DNA from: REEB481 sp964586595
Lineage (GTDB): Bacteria > Bacteroidota > Bacteroidia > NS11-12g > UBA955
DNA: 64,000 bases
Assembly (NCBI GenBank): GCA_964586595.1
Contig: CAZPHB010000001.1
Span: 1 to 64,000, forward strand
Reading direction: 5' to 3'
Under the pieces are notes generated by a model that saw only the letters and a list, made by a program, of their open reading frames with translations, was not told the DNA's origin and made no database searches. Positions 1 to 9,700 of the stretch are shown here, piece by piece (position 1 is the first letter of the stretch; each line of letters opens with the position of its first letter). The position numbers and the translations under genes were made by a program.

Positions 1-93
1 AGCAACGAACAGTTCGATCAGTGGGTGCGCCCCGAAAAAATGGTTGGCGATCCCTTTGAAACCGTGCCTCCCGCGGATACGGAAGAGGATTGA
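1..93 (+). CDS. C-terminal end of an unidentified protein (partial)
   Basis: Frame 1 is open from the first base to a TGA at 91-93 and encodes about 30 residues, ending in an acidic tail (DTEED). The stop is followed within 25 bases by a good rho-independent terminator, which supports a real gene end. Too little is visible to name a family; no domain or motif can be recognised. Confidence 0.5.
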   Translation, partial: SNEQFDQWVRPEKMVGDPFETVPPADTEED

Positions 94-116
94 TACTTAG
101 GGAATAATAGACCTGG

Positions 117-149
117 AAAAGCGGCGGAAATTCATCTGCCGCTTTTTTT
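117..149 (+). terminator. rho-independent terminator
   Basis: A 9-bp perfect stem (117-125 with 138-146) carries a 12-nt loop and runs into a T-tract. It closes the partial gene that ends at 93 and separates it from the AT-rich cassette downstream. Confidence 0.85.
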
Positions 150-198
150 GTGCTCAGGATGATGTTCAAGTTTAACTATGGGATTATAAATAAATTCA

Positions 199-206
199 TA
201 CTTTTG
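199..206 (+). promoter_or_regulatory. candidate -7 promoter box (TAnnTTTG)
   Basis: TACTTTTG matches the Bacteroidota -7 consensus TAnnTTTG. No TTTG is found at the expected -33 distance, so support is partial. It would drive the secreted protein starting at 290 with a leader of about 80 nt that contains a 13-T run (256-268). Confidence 0.3.
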
Positions 207-289
207 GTAAATAATATTGCTGTTCAGTAAAGGAACTAAAATACTAGAGGTGTTATTTTTTTTTTTTTGAGGATCAAACCAAAACTAAT

Positions 290-730
290 ATGAAAACAAA
301 AATCACAATTTTGTTCCTCACGTTTGTATCTTTTATGAATGTTATGGCTCAGGGACTGGAGCTCAGCAAGGAACGAACTACGGAAGTGTACTGGATTAAA
401 AATGGACATTTGGAGAGAATTCAGGGAACTGGAGGCCTGCGTATCACTGAAACCTCCCTTCAAATTATCGGTGAAGAGGTTATTTCAAATGCAGATGCAT
501 TTTGGGAAAGTCTTGGGAGTGATCCAATTCCCACCATGGCCATACCTTGCAGTACGAATGTGTATAACGGCCATCCGTTAACTACAAAGAAGTGTGGTAA
601 ATTGGAAGCTGAGTACAGAGAAGAGGATGGTACATTTAAGTACATCTGCAACGTAAACTATCCCAACCAAATGTGTTGGGCTAAATTTACGGATAATGCC
701 GGAAAAGATATTATGGTATATACTTTCTAG
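290..730 (+). CDS. small secreted protein of unknown function
   Basis: 146 aa. The first 21 residues form a clear signal peptide (a KTK basic start, a hydrophobic stretch, then MAQ as the cleavage region), so the mature protein is exported. The mature part has four cysteines in its second half (near residues 87, 102, 123 and 133), consistent with disulfides in the periplasm or outside the cell. I do not recognise a family. It lies 29 bp before a lipoprotein gene of the same strand and shares that gene's low GC content, so the three genes 290-2547 are probably one transcription unit. Confidence 0.75.
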   Translation: MKTKITILFLTFVSFMNVMAQGLELSKERTTEVYWIKNGHLERIQGTGGLRITETSLQIIGEEVISNADAFWESLGSDPIPTMAIPCSTNVYNGHPLTTKKCGKLEAEYREEDGTFKYICNVNYPNQMCWAKFTDNAGKDIMVYTF

Positions 731-759
731 TGATGTAAACTATTCTTGAATTGTTTGTT

Positions 760-2115
760 ATGCGGATTTATCTTATTCTGATTCTAATGGTGAGCTGTGG
801 CTCAGGTCGAAATGCCCTCTACAGCAGGGGAGGGCTTCAAGAATTTGGGCCTTCAATAGTCAGTATAAATTCAAATTTGAAATGTGTATTCCCAAAACCG
901 GATGATACAACATTTTGGAAGTCTATGAAAAAATATATTCAAGACACGCAGCAGTTGTTTTTTGACAAAGCGTTGTTCAAGTCTGAAATAAAGAATTACA
1001 CGCTTTACATGAGTCCATCAGAACCGGTTTTGGTGTCTCAAAATCGAACAACTCAAAGTCTTCGATTGATTCATTACGTCGAACGTAAAACATGTTCCAT
1101 TGATAGCCTTGTTCAAACCATAATTCCTCATGTTTATCATCGCATACATGAATTAAATTCGATAAGGCTTAGTTTCGACGACTACTTAAAGAAAAGGAAT
1201 ACTTATTTTATAGAAGGTTATTGCGCCGAGATAGACGAATTAGAATGGGTTGGTGTAGAGGTTATGTATGTTCATTCAAAGATATTGATAAATGGAAAAT
1301 TATGTTATATCGGATTGGATTCAGCAGGGCAAGAGACCCAGAAATATGGCTTATTGCTATTGGAATATGAACCAAGTTCTGGAAAATTAAATTGGATTCT
1401 TGCACGTCAGGAAGACCTTCGATACAATCACAAGCAGGAATATTATGAACTTAAGTTACCTATTGGCTCTGGACATAACTTGTATTATTCAGAAAAAGAT
1501 AATGAATATTTATATTTCGTTCACCATAATTCCGAGTTTGATAATCCGGAAGGAAAATTGTTGGCTGGAAAATCCATGTTCGCCAATGTTCAAATGAATT
1601 GGGAAGAACATGATATAAAGGTTTTGGGTTTGACGCAAATAATCATAACAGAAGAAATGAATCAATTTTCGACTATTAATTCAAATTATCTTTCCGGATA
1701 TAGTCTTTCGCAATACAAAAAAGATTACTTATTTGCTTCACAAAGGGATCCTTTTATTTATAGGTATAAGAGAAAAAAAACCTATTGCAAGATACCTTTG
1801 CCATTTCGAGTGTATGACCCCGATACGATAAAGGATTATGAGTTTGCTTATTCAGTTATTCCGATGAATAATTATTTCAGATTTACATTTTTGGATATGA
1901 CTATTGTAAATAGTCGTTTATTTGTGTATATGAAAGAGGATAATCAAAAAATATTAGCAGTTTACAGTTTAAAAAATAATAAATACATAAAAAAAGAAAT
2001 AATACCCAATGAATACCAATATCTACGTTTTTTTAAAAATAAAGCGATTTTGAAAGAACTGAATCCTAAATGCTCGGATTGTAAACAGAGCTATGCAATT
2101 ATTACTTTAAAGTGA
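760..2115 (+). CDS. lipoprotein of unknown function, possibly beta-propeller
   Basis: 451 aa from the ATG at 760. The frame is open from a TTG at 751, but the ATG gives a compact lipoprotein signal (MRIYLILILMVSCGSG, lipobox MVSC), so I prefer it. The body is rich in aromatic and beta-strand-like stretches with a regular spacing, which could be a beta-propeller of the kind seen in Bacteroidota DUF4221-type proteins; this is only an impression. A C-terminal pair of cysteines (CSDC) could bind metal or form a disulfide. Base composition is very AT-rich (a sampled 60-bp line near 1620 has 17 G+C), unlike the flanking core genes. The downstream thioredoxin-like gene starts 6 bp after its stop. 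Confidence 0.7.
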   Translation: MRIYLILILMVSCGSGRNALYSRGGLQEFGPSIVSINSNLKCVFPKPDDTTFWKSMKKYIQDTQQLFFDKALFKSEIKNYTLYMSPSEPVLVSQNRTTQSLRLIHYVERKTCSIDSLVQTIIPHVYHRIHELNSIRLSFDDYLKKRNTYFIEGYCAEIDELEWVGVEVMYVHSKILINGKLCYIGLDSAGQETQKYGLLLLEYEPSSGKLNWILARQEDLRYNHKQEYYELKLPIGSGHNLYYSEKDNEYLYFVHHNSEFDNPEGKLLAGKSMFANVQMNWEEHDIKVLGLTQIIITEEMNQFSTINSNYLSGYSLSQYKKDYLFASQRDPFIYRYKRKKTYCKIPLPFRVYDPDTIKDYEFAYSVIPMNNYFRFTFLDMTIVNSRLFVYMKEDNQKILAVYSLKNNKYIKKEIIPNEYQYLRFFKNKAILKELNPKCSDCKQSYAIITLK

Positions 2116-2121
2116 CCAATT

Positions 2122-2547
2122 ATGTTTTATTTGAGCTTTAGAAATATTTTAATGCTGCTATTTAGTACGAGTGCTTTTGATTTGAGTTACAAGAAAATAA
2201 ATATGTTTCCTGAAAATCGGTTCTATATTACGTATTATGGTACCAACTGTGAGAATTGCATTTATTCTGTAATTCAACAAATAAGGCAAACGGACAGCGG
2301 GGCACCAATCATCATAGTATCGCCTGGGTTTTCTGGTGAAGAGGTTATTTACGTTCGGAGAAAAATAAGGGCCCTGTCAAATTATGTTTCAGGTTTGTCA
2401 TGGATGAACAACCTTGATACCTTCAATTTATTAGCCCAAGGCTCAAAAGCTGCAGAAGTTATTTATTGCCGCAATGATAGTTGTGTCAAATCCAGTTGTT
2501 ATAGCTCAATAGAAAAACTTTTACAGTGGGCAGGCAATAAACAATGA
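2122..2547 (+). CDS. small thioredoxin-like envelope protein with CxxC
   Basis: 141 aa. After an N-terminal hydrophobic stretch (residues about 7-18) that could anchor or export it, the sequence YYGTNCENCIYSV places a CxxC motif after a beta-strand, at the N-terminal end of a predicted helix, as in thioredoxin folds. Two further cysteines (CRNDSC) and a later one (SSCYSS) occur near the C-terminus. The lack of a cis-Pro motif that I can recognise makes the assignment tentative; a small redox or metal-binding protein is the alternative. It starts 6 bp after the lipoprotein gene and shares its AT-rich composition, so it likely works with it. Confidence 0.55.
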   Translation: MFYLSFRNILMLLFSTSAFDLSYKKINMFPENRFYITYYGTNCENCIYSVIQQIRQTDSGAPIIIVSPGFSGEEVIYVRRKIRALSNYVSGLSWMNNLDTFNLLAQGSKAAEVIYCRNDSCVKSSCYSSIEKLLQWAGNKQ

Positions 2548-2644
2548 GCATCGGGCAGGACTGTCTAGGACTTGATTTCTTTCGGCAGACGCTCTTTTAA
2601 AAAGGATTGATTTGTCAACTTTTACGTACTTCGCATCAGAATTC

Positions 2645-3934
2645 ATGAAATACAACCACATCCCAAGCGACCTCTTCATACGCAACCGCCAGAAATTCTG
2701 TAAACGCATGAAACCCGGCAGCATCGCGCTGTTCCACAGCAACGACGAAATGCCGCGCAACGCCGATGCCTTCTTCCGATTCCGTCAGAACAGCGACCTC
2801 TTCTACCTGAGCGGCATTGATCAGGAAGACACGGTGCTGGTGTTGTTCCCTGACAGCCCGAATCCCATGTTTCGTGAAATGCTGTTCATCAAACGCACCA
2901 ACGAAACCATCGCCCGCTGGGATGGACACAAGCTGACGCCTGAAGAAGCCTTAGAGGTTTCCGGGGTGCGCAACATCTTCTGGTACGATGAGTTTGAAGC
3001 CACCGTGCGTCCGGCCATCCTGCTCGCAGAAACCCTGTACCTGAACCTGAACGAAAACGATCGCTTCAACGACCATGCGCCTTACAATGCCCTGCGCTTT
3101 GCCCAGCACATCATGGCGAAATTTCCGCTCCATCGCCTGGAACGCAGCGCGCCGCACATGGCAGCCCTGCGCACCGTAAAGGAAGAAGAGGAAATTGAAT
3201 TGCTGCGCGAAGCCATCCGCATCACCGGACTTGGTTTTAAGCGACTGCTTGGCTTCGTGAAGCCCGGTGTGATGGAATATGAAGTGGAGGCGGAGCTGAT
3301 CCATGAGTTCATCCGCAACCGCGCCAACGGCTATGCTTTTGATCCCATCATAGCCAGCGGAGCTTCTGCCTGCGTGCTGCACTACGTGGAAAACAACAAA
3401 CCTTGCAAGGACGGCGACCTGCTGCTGCTGGATTTTGGCGCCGATTATGCCAACTACAACGGCGACCTCACCCGCTGTATTCCGGTGAATGGACGCTTTT
3501 CAGAACGCCAGAAAGCTGTTTACAATGCCGTGTTGCACATTCAGAAAGAGAGCATCAAAGCCCTGAAAGCCGGAATGACCCTGCAGGATTGGTTTGCCAT
3601 TGCCGGCGAACTTTGCACTGAACAACTAGTAAATCTGGGCTTGTTGAAGATGGAGGATGTCAAGAACCAAAATCCGGCGCAGCCGCTCTATAAGAAGTAC
3701 TTCATGCACGGACTGGGCCACCACCTTGGCATCGATGTACACGACATCATGAACCGCTACGCCAAGCTGGAAGTGGGAAATGTACTTACCGTAGAACCCG
3801 GCATTTACATCCCGGAATGGGGCATTGGCGTGCGCATTGAAAACGATGTGGTGATCAGGGAAAACGGCATCGAAGACCTGATGGCCGATATTCCGAGGGA
3901 AGTCGAAGAAATTGAATCGCTGACGAATCGCTGA
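2645..3934 (+). CDS. pepP: Xaa-Pro aminopeptidase (aminopeptidase P family)
   Basis: 429 aa from the ATG at 2645; the frame extends upstream to a TTG at 2612, but homologues start at MKY. It has an N-terminal creatinase-like domain (residues about 10-160) and a C-terminal pita-bread M24 metallopeptidase domain. All five dinuclear metal ligands of the family are visible: Asp263 (LLLDFGAD), Asp274 (GDLTR), His359 (HGLGHHLG), Glu384 (TVEPGIY) and Glu399 (GVRIEND). It is expected to remove N-terminal residues preceding proline in the cytoplasm. It is convergent with the barrel gene, with only 6 bp between stops. GC content rises sharply from this gene on compared with 290-2547. Confidence 0.93.
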   Translation: MKYNHIPSDLFIRNRQKFCKRMKPGSIALFHSNDEMPRNADAFFRFRQNSDLFYLSGIDQEDTVLVLFPDSPNPMFREMLFIKRTNETIARWDGHKLTPEEALEVSGVRNIFWYDEFEATVRPAILLAETLYLNLNENDRFNDHAPYNALRFAQHIMAKFPLHRLERSAPHMAALRTVKEEEEIELLREAIRITGLGFKRLLGFVKPGVMEYEVEAELIHEFIRNRANGYAFDPIIASGASACVLHYVENNKPCKDGDLLLLDFGADYANYNGDLTRCIPVNGRFSERQKAVYNAVLHIQKESIKALKAGMTLQDWFAIAGELCTEQLVNLGLLKMEDVKNQNPAQPLYKKYFMHGLGHHLGIDVHDIMNRYAKLEVGNVLTVEPGIYIPEWGIGVRIENDVVIRENGIEDLMADIPREVEEIESLTNR

Positions 3935-3940
3935 GCCGGT

Positions 3941-4642
3941 TCAATAGAACCACTCTTCGGATTTTTTCAAGTTCTGAAGGCTGAAGGTGTAGGTGAAGGT
4001 AATATTCACAAAGCCGCCTTTGTAAATCATGTCGAACGTGCGGTTTTTGGCCGTTCCGGTAATGTCAGAATCCCTGCCGAAGGTTTGGAAATAATTCAGT
4101 CCGAAGGAGTAGGTGTTCTTGCTTTCTGTTGCACCGCCGAGCTCCAGGCCCAAGAAAAACATGGGATAACCCGAGGCTGCGCGTTTTTCGGTGATGCGGA
4201 ATGTTCCCGGAACCCCGTTGGTGCGCACGGCAGAGTCAGATCCGTCCAGCCTGAACGCATAAGCCAGACCAAAATTTTCACGGATGAAGTTCAGCTCGTT
4301 GAAGCGCTGTTTGAAGGAAATGCCCACCGGAATATGCAGGGTAGTAATGCTGCGGTTGATGTAAGGATTCAGACTGAAAGTATCGTTCGAAATGCGGTAG
4401 CCCTTTTGCACGATCTGCACGCTGCCCATGAGTGCGCTGTTCGCCGAAAGTCCGTATTCCCAGGCAAGGCCGGCACTGATCCCCGATTTGTTTCTTCTGG
4501 AGAAATTGCGCGGCAGCGTATCAATAGGATTGGCCCTGGAAATATTGGCTCCACCGGTGATGCCTACACGAAAGCCCTGCTGGGCTGATGCGGCTTCCAT
4601 CAAGAACAAGGCCGCGCCTGCAAAAAGTAATTTTTTAAACAT
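3941..4642 (-). CDS. PorT-like outer membrane beta-barrel protein
   Basis: 233 aa with a clean signal peptide (MFKKLLFAGAALFLMEAASA, then QQ). The mature part begins FRVGITGGANIS, typical of PorT/OMP_b-brl family barrels, and shows alternating amphipathic strands and aromatic residues near the end. It should sit in the outer membrane; a specific ligand or role cannot be inferred. The gene is divergent from the LuxC-like gene, with a 51-bp spacer that holds a -7 box for each direction. Confidence 0.8.
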   Translation of the reverse strand: MFKKLLFAGAALFLMEAASAQQGFRVGITGGANISRANPIDTLPRNFSRRNKSGISAGLAWEYGLSANSALMGSVQIVQKGYRISNDTFSLNPYINRSITTLHIPVGISFKQRFNELNFIRENFGLAYAFRLDGSDSAVRTNGVPGTFRITEKRAASGYPMFFLGLELGGATESKNTYSFGLNYFQTFGRDSDITGTAKNRTFDMIYKGGFVNITFTYTFSLQNLKKSEEWFY

Positions 4643-4650
4643 TCCCGCTT

Positions 4651-4658
4651 CAAAGTTA
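4651..4658 (-). promoter_or_regulatory. candidate -7 box, 8 nt before the barrel gene
   Basis: Read on the minus strand this is TAACTTTG, a perfect TAnnTTTG match, ending 8 nt before the ATG at 4642. No -33 TTTG is visible. If used, the transcript leader would be only a few nucleotides. Confidence 0.45.
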
Positions 4659-4677
4659 AGCGTGTAACGCGGAAAGC

Positions 4678-4685
4678 TACTTTTG
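4678..4685 (+). promoter_or_regulatory. candidate -7 box, 8 nt before the acyl-CoA reductase gene
   Basis: TACTTTTG matches TAnnTTTG and ends 8 nt before the ATG at 4694. It mirrors the box at 4651-4658 used by the divergent gene. No -33 element is seen. Confidence 0.45.
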
Positions 4686-4693
4686 CGTTACCG

Positions 4694-5689
4694 ATGGATG
4701 CAGAATTTTTCACCGCGCTTGGCCGTCATTTTCAGAACCTAAAAACTACCGATGCCGGACAGCAACTCTTGCAGGAAGCAGAAATACGCAATCCCTGGTT
4801 TACCCGCGCCGAACTGGATTATTGTTTGGATGCGTGGGTGAAGGCCCTGCAACCGGAAGCTGTAGAAGCATGGTTGCACGACCTAAAACCGGCACAAAAT
4901 CCGAAGAAGGTTGGCATTCTGATGGCGGGAAACATTCCAATGGTAGGGCTGCATGATTTATTGTGTGTGCTTGCCTCCGGACATCATGCGCTAGTGAAGT
5001 TGTCGTCGGACGATCAGGTGTTGATGCGCGAAGTGTTGCGCTTTGCCCGTGAATACGGATTGCCCTCAGCGCAATCGATCACAGAAGTTGAGCAACTAAA
5101 AGGAGTAGAGGCAGCCATCGCCACGGGAAGCAACAATTCCGCGCGCTATTTCAAACAGTATTTCGGTCATCTGCCGCACATCATCCGAAAGAACCGAAAT
5201 TCTGTGGCATTCATTGCTCCGAATGAGCCTGAGCAGACGTTCCCATTGCTGGCCGATGATGTATTTCACTACTTCGGCCTGGGTTGCCGCAATGTAACGC
5301 ACTTGCTGTTTCCCAAAGGCTTTGATCCACGAAGCATCTTTCCATATTTAGAACCCTGGGCACACATCATCAACCACAACAAATACGCTAACAATTACCA
5401 TTACCATAAAGCCATTCTGCTGATGAACCTGGATGTGCACCTTGATAATGGTTTTGTGCTTCTGAAGGAAGACGAAAAATTATACAGTCCGGTGGGGATG
5501 CTACATTATTCGTTTTATGACGATGAAGCAAGCGCTGCTCAATATATCCAACAACATCGCGAAGCGATTCAGTGCATGGTGGGCCATGCCGATTTTTGCG
5601 ATACCCTGCCCGGAACTACACAGCGTCCCGGACTGCAGGATTATGCCGATGGCGTGAACACGATGGATTGGCTGATGCAGCTGGGCTAA
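4694..5689 (+). CDS. acyl-CoA reductase (LuxC family)
   Basis: 331 aa. The sequence follows the LuxC/acyl-CoA reductase family: a central VGILMAGNIPMVGLHDLL stretch corresponding to the nucleotide-binding fold, a second ATGSNNSARYFKQYF segment, and YFGLGCRNVTHL containing the likely nucleophilic cysteine. The enzyme family reduces fatty acyl-CoA to fatty aldehyde with NADPH; outside luminous bacteria its role is not settled. It lacks lux partners here, and it is shorter than Vibrio LuxC (about 480 aa), as is usual for Bacteroidota versions. The gene converges with the arginase gene (12 bp between stops). Confidence 0.85.
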   Translation: MDAEFFTALGRHFQNLKTTDAGQQLLQEAEIRNPWFTRAELDYCLDAWVKALQPEAVEAWLHDLKPAQNPKKVGILMAGNIPMVGLHDLLCVLASGHHALVKLSSDDQVLMREVLRFAREYGLPSAQSITEVEQLKGVEAAIATGSNNSARYFKQYFGHLPHIIRKNRNSVAFIAPNEPEQTFPLLADDVFHYFGLGCRNVTHLLFPKGFDPRSIFPYLEPWAHIINHNKYANNYHYHKAILLMNLDVHLDNGFVLLKEDEKLYSPVGMLHYSFYDDEASAAQYIQQHREAIQCMVGHADFCDTLPGTTQRPGLQDYADGVNTMDWLMQLG

Positions 5690-5701
5690 ACCCTGAATCA
5701 G

Positions 5702-6643
5702 TTATAAAACCTCACGAAGCAGCCGAACCACAGCGGCAGCCATGCTGTTAGTACAATCTAAAAGGGGATTGATTTCTGTGATTTCAAATGTGGCTGTTTT
5801 TGGATGTGGAAACAAAGTTCGGAACAGATATGAAGCATGTGCCAAGGTTAATCCGCCATCAACAGGAGTTCCGGTGCCTGTTGAAACAGAAGTATCTAAA
5901 GAATCGACGTCGAAAGAAACATACCACTGATCACAAGCCGATAAATGCTCCATGGCTTCCTGTAATACTGTTTCAATACCGCTTTTAAGCACTTCTTCAG
6001 CATAAAAAATACGGATGCCGAGCAGCTTGGCCAGTTCAAGTTCTTCTGTTTCATAATCCCGGATGCCAATAAACACCACATCTTGCGGAAGCACTTTTCC
6101 TTCTACCTGATGACTTCCCAGGGTGCGCAATTGATTCCAAAGCATGAGCGTTTCTTCATCCGGATTGTTTTTTTGCAGGGCGCTGAATGTTTCCGGAATA
6201 TGCAGCAGTGCATGCACCGCCATGCCGTGGATGTTTCCGGACGGCGTAGTGTACGGATTGTGTAAATCCAGGTGTGCATCAATCCAAATCAATCCAATAC
6301 GTTGCTCCGGATCATGATTTTTTAAACCGGAAAAAGCGCCAACTGCGTTGCTGTGGTCGCCGGAGAACAAGAGCGGGAAATCGGCATCATTCAGCACATC
6401 TTCTACATAAGATGCCAGCATGCCCTGAGCCACGGTGAGGTGGTCAATATTTCGCGCAAAAGGGAAGGGGCTGTTTTTTTGGAACTGGTGATTCAGGTCG
6501 GGAACCAATACCCTGTTCAAATCTTCAAGGACGGTAAATCCCTCTTGCCTGGCTTGCAACATAACGGCCTGAGGACCCAGCGATGCGCCCCGTTTTCCGG
6601 CTCCGTTTTCTGATGGTGCTTCAACGACTTTGATGGTACGCAT
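5702..6643 (-). CDS. rocF: arginase family protein, probable arginase
   Basis: 313 aa. The ureohydrolase manganese ligands are visible in order: FSGDHSNAVG (His), WIDAHLDLHNP (DAHxD) and SFDVDSLDTS (DxD), followed by GTGTPVDGG and EINP. The SxxTGTGTPV region and the NIHGMAVHALL segment fit arginase (arginine to ornithine plus urea) better than agmatinase or formiminoglutamase. The second Asp motif reads DVDSLDTS where many arginases have DxDxxDP, a mild deviation. It is a single-gene unit, with a -7 box 18 nt upstream of the ATG. Confidence 0.9.
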   Translation of the reverse strand: MRTIKVVEAPSENGAGKRGASLGPQAVMLQARQEGFTVLEDLNRVLVPDLNHQFQKNSPFPFARNIDHLTVAQGMLASYVEDVLNDADFPLLFSGDHSNAVGAFSGLKNHDPEQRIGLIWIDAHLDLHNPYTTPSGNIHGMAVHALLHIPETFSALQKNNPDEETLMLWNQLRTLGSHQVEGKVLPQDVVFIGIRDYETEELELAKLLGIRIFYAEEVLKSGIETVLQEAMEHLSACDQWYVSFDVDSLDTSVSTGTGTPVDGGLTLAHASYLFRTLFPHPKTATFEITEINPLLDCTNSMAAAVVRLLREVL

Positions 6644-6661
6644 GGTTTGGAGGATTTAAGG

Positions 6662-6669
6662 CAAAGATA
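6662..6669 (-). promoter_or_regulatory. candidate -7 box for the arginase gene
   Basis: On the minus strand this reads TATCTTTG (perfect TAnnTTTG) and ends 18 nt before the arginase ATG. No convincing -33 TTTG. A TTCGCGAA palindrome lies just upstream (about 6676-6683). Confidence 0.4.
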
Positions 6670-6736
6670 CCAAACTTCGCGAAGTAGGCTTGAAAACCGG
6701 TTATGGCGCATTGGGGAAAACCACCTTTACAGGCCG

Positions 6737-6767
6737 CTTGGTAAGAGTTTGTTTTTAGTTATTTTCG
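6737..6767 (+). promoter_or_regulatory. candidate promoter for secDF
   Basis: CTTG at 6737-6740, a 19-nt spacer, then TATTTTCG at 6760-6767. This resembles TTTG-N19-TAnnTTTG with one change in each box. The secDF ATG follows 30 nt later. Confidence 0.4.
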
Positions 6768-6797
6768 CGACCTTATCCGTAAAGGTACTTAACTGAA

Positions 6798-9700
6798 ATG
6801 AAGAATAAAGGAACCGTCATTGGCATCTCCGTAATCCTGGCCCTGGCCTGCGTGTACCAGCTGTCGTTCACCTGGGTGGTGCGCAGATTTGAGGACAAGG
6901 CGAAGCGGGCTGCCACCAAAAATGGAGTTTACAACCCAAAGGTGTACAACAACTATCTGGATTCGGTTGGCAGGACATCAATCTACAACATCGGCTTTGC
7001 GAAGTTTGATTATTTCGAATGCAAGCAGCGTGAAATCAACCTCGGTCTTGACCTCCGTGGCGGGATGAACGTAATCTTGGAAGTGGAGAAAAGCGAAATC
7101 ATTCGCGGCCTCGCCATGAACAAGGAAGATGCTGAATTGCTGAAAGCCCTGAAAGCTGCACAGGCAGAAATGGACAAGCAAAGCGGTGATTTTGTAGAAC
7201 TGTTTGCCGCTGAATACAACAAAGCCACCAACGGGAAGAAACTGGCAAACCTGTTTGCCAACACCGACAACAGGCAGTTCATCACCTTTACCAGCAGCGA
7301 TGCCGAAGTGGTAAACTACATCAAGCGTGAAGCCGCAAGTGCAGTTGACCGTGTATATAGTGTAATTGAAAAACGGATTAATCAGAGCAACGTAACACAA
7401 CCTACGATCCAGCAACTGGACGGAGGTCGGATTTCGGTGGAATTGCCCGGTGTGGATAACCCCAAAAGGATGGAAGACCTGCTGGAGAAATCAGCCCGTC
7501 TGGAATTCTGGGAAACTTATGACAACAGCGAAAAGAATGGTTATCAGGCGCTCAAATACCTAAAAGCAGCTTACGAGGCTTCTGCAGATTTGGGTATGCC
7601 CAAAGATACCAGCGCCAAAAAAGACAGCACTGCCCTTGCAGCAAAGAAAGATTCAAGCGCGTCTGTAGCCGCAAATGGTGCTGATTCAGCTTCCAAAAAG
7701 CGCAGCGATTCATTGGCGAAAGCAAAACAACAGAAAGAACAGAAAGCGGCTGAAAGCAAAATTTCCAACAGCCCGCTGATGAAAATCCTGCAACCCAATT
7801 CAGACCAGCAGGGTCGGGTGTATCCGGGTGCACGACTGGCCTTGGCTACCAAAGAAAACCAAGCTAAGGTAATCGCCTTGCTGGAACACCCATTGGTGAA
7901 AAAGGCGCTTCCTTTTGACGTGAAGTTGGCCTGGGATGCAAAGCCCATCGCAGAGGGTACCAACGTTTATGGCCTGTACTTCCTGAAATACAACAAGCTG
8001 GGTAAACCAGCCATTTCCGGTGATCAAAACCTCATCAGCGATGCGTTTGCAAGCACCAGCCAAACCGGAGAAATTGAAATCAACATGCGCATGTATCCTG
8101 CTGCTGCCAATGAGTGGGCACAGGTTACAGGCGACAATAAAGATCGTTGCGTGGCCATCGTACTTGACGATAAAGTGTATTCAGCCCCAACAGTTCAGGC
8201 CAAAATCACCGGAGGCCAAAGCCAGATTTCCGGCAGTTTTGACGTGAAAGAAGCAGAAGACTTGGCCAATGTGCTAAAGGCAGGTAAACTGCCTGCCCCC
8301 GCGCGTATTGTGGCCAGTGACGTGGTGGGTCCTTCTTTGGGTAAAGAAGCCATCCGCAACGGTTCGTGGTCACTCATCCTCGGTTTCCTGGCGGTAATCC
8401 TGTTTATGGTGCTCTATTACAACCGCGGCGGTATTATTTCCATCATCGCCGTATTTGCAAACATATTCCTGATTATGGGCGTGTTGTCTTCTTATGGAGC
8501 AGCCCTCACCCTGCCAGGTATGGCAGGTATCGTGCTTACCATTGGTATGGCAGTGGATGCCAACGTGTTGATTTACGAGCGCATTAAAGATGAATTACGT
8601 GAAGGTAAATCGCTCAGGTCAGCTGTAACCAACGGGTTTCAGGCTGCTTTGAGCGCCATTGTCGATTCAAACGTGACCACCTTATTGGCAGGTATCATCC
8701 TGACCTTTACGGGTGCAGGACCAGCCTATGGATTCGCCATCATTCTGGTAATCGGTATTTTCAGTTCCATGTTTACCGCACTGCTCGTTTCAAGAATGTT
8801 GATTGAAAATCGCCTGGCTAAAGGAAAAGAAATCAAATTCTCGTATAAGTACAGCGATAACGTGCTTAGCGGAAAAAACTTTAATTTCATTGGAAATAGA
8901 AAAAAGTATTACATCATTTCAAGCTTGGTGATTGCTTCAGGTGTTGTTGCGTTTTTCATGAGGGGCGGCATTCCAACAGGCCTTGATTTCAAAGGTGGTT
9001 GGTCATTCCAGATCCAAACCAACGCTGAAAAGAATTACAGCGTAGCCGACCTGAAAAAAGCGCTTGATGACAACCTCAAAGAATCCAGTAATGAAGTGAA
9101 AACCATAGGCAACAACGGTCAGTACAAAATTGTGACCAGTTACCTGATCAACTCGAATATGAAGGAGGGCCGCGATTCAGTTGGAAACGCTGTGTTGAAT
9201 GCCCTGAAAGGATTTGAACTGACCAAAACTGCAAATGGCGAAGGTCCCATTCTGGCCTCAAGTAAAGTAGGACCTGCAATTGCCGCCAATACCAGAAACA
9301 AGAGCATTACAATGGTCTTGCTTGCCATTGTTGGTATTTTTGTGTACATCGTGTTCCGATTCCGCAATATTGCGTATGGTTTAGGCGCAACCGTAGCATT
9401 GATTCATGACGTGCTGATCGTACTTTCCTTCTTCGCAATTTTCCACGGCATATTGCCTTTCCCCATGGAAATTGATCAACACCTCATTGCGGCATTACTT
9501 ACACTGGTGGGTTATTCCATCAACGATACCGTGATCGTGTTTGACCGCATCAGGGAATACTTAAGAGAACACCGCACAGAAAAGAGCGAAAGCACCATCA
9601 TCAATAATGCCATCAACCAAACACTGAACAGAACGGTTGTAACCGCTATGACCGTGTTTATGGTATTGATTGTACTCTTCCTTTTTGGCGGCGATGTGTT

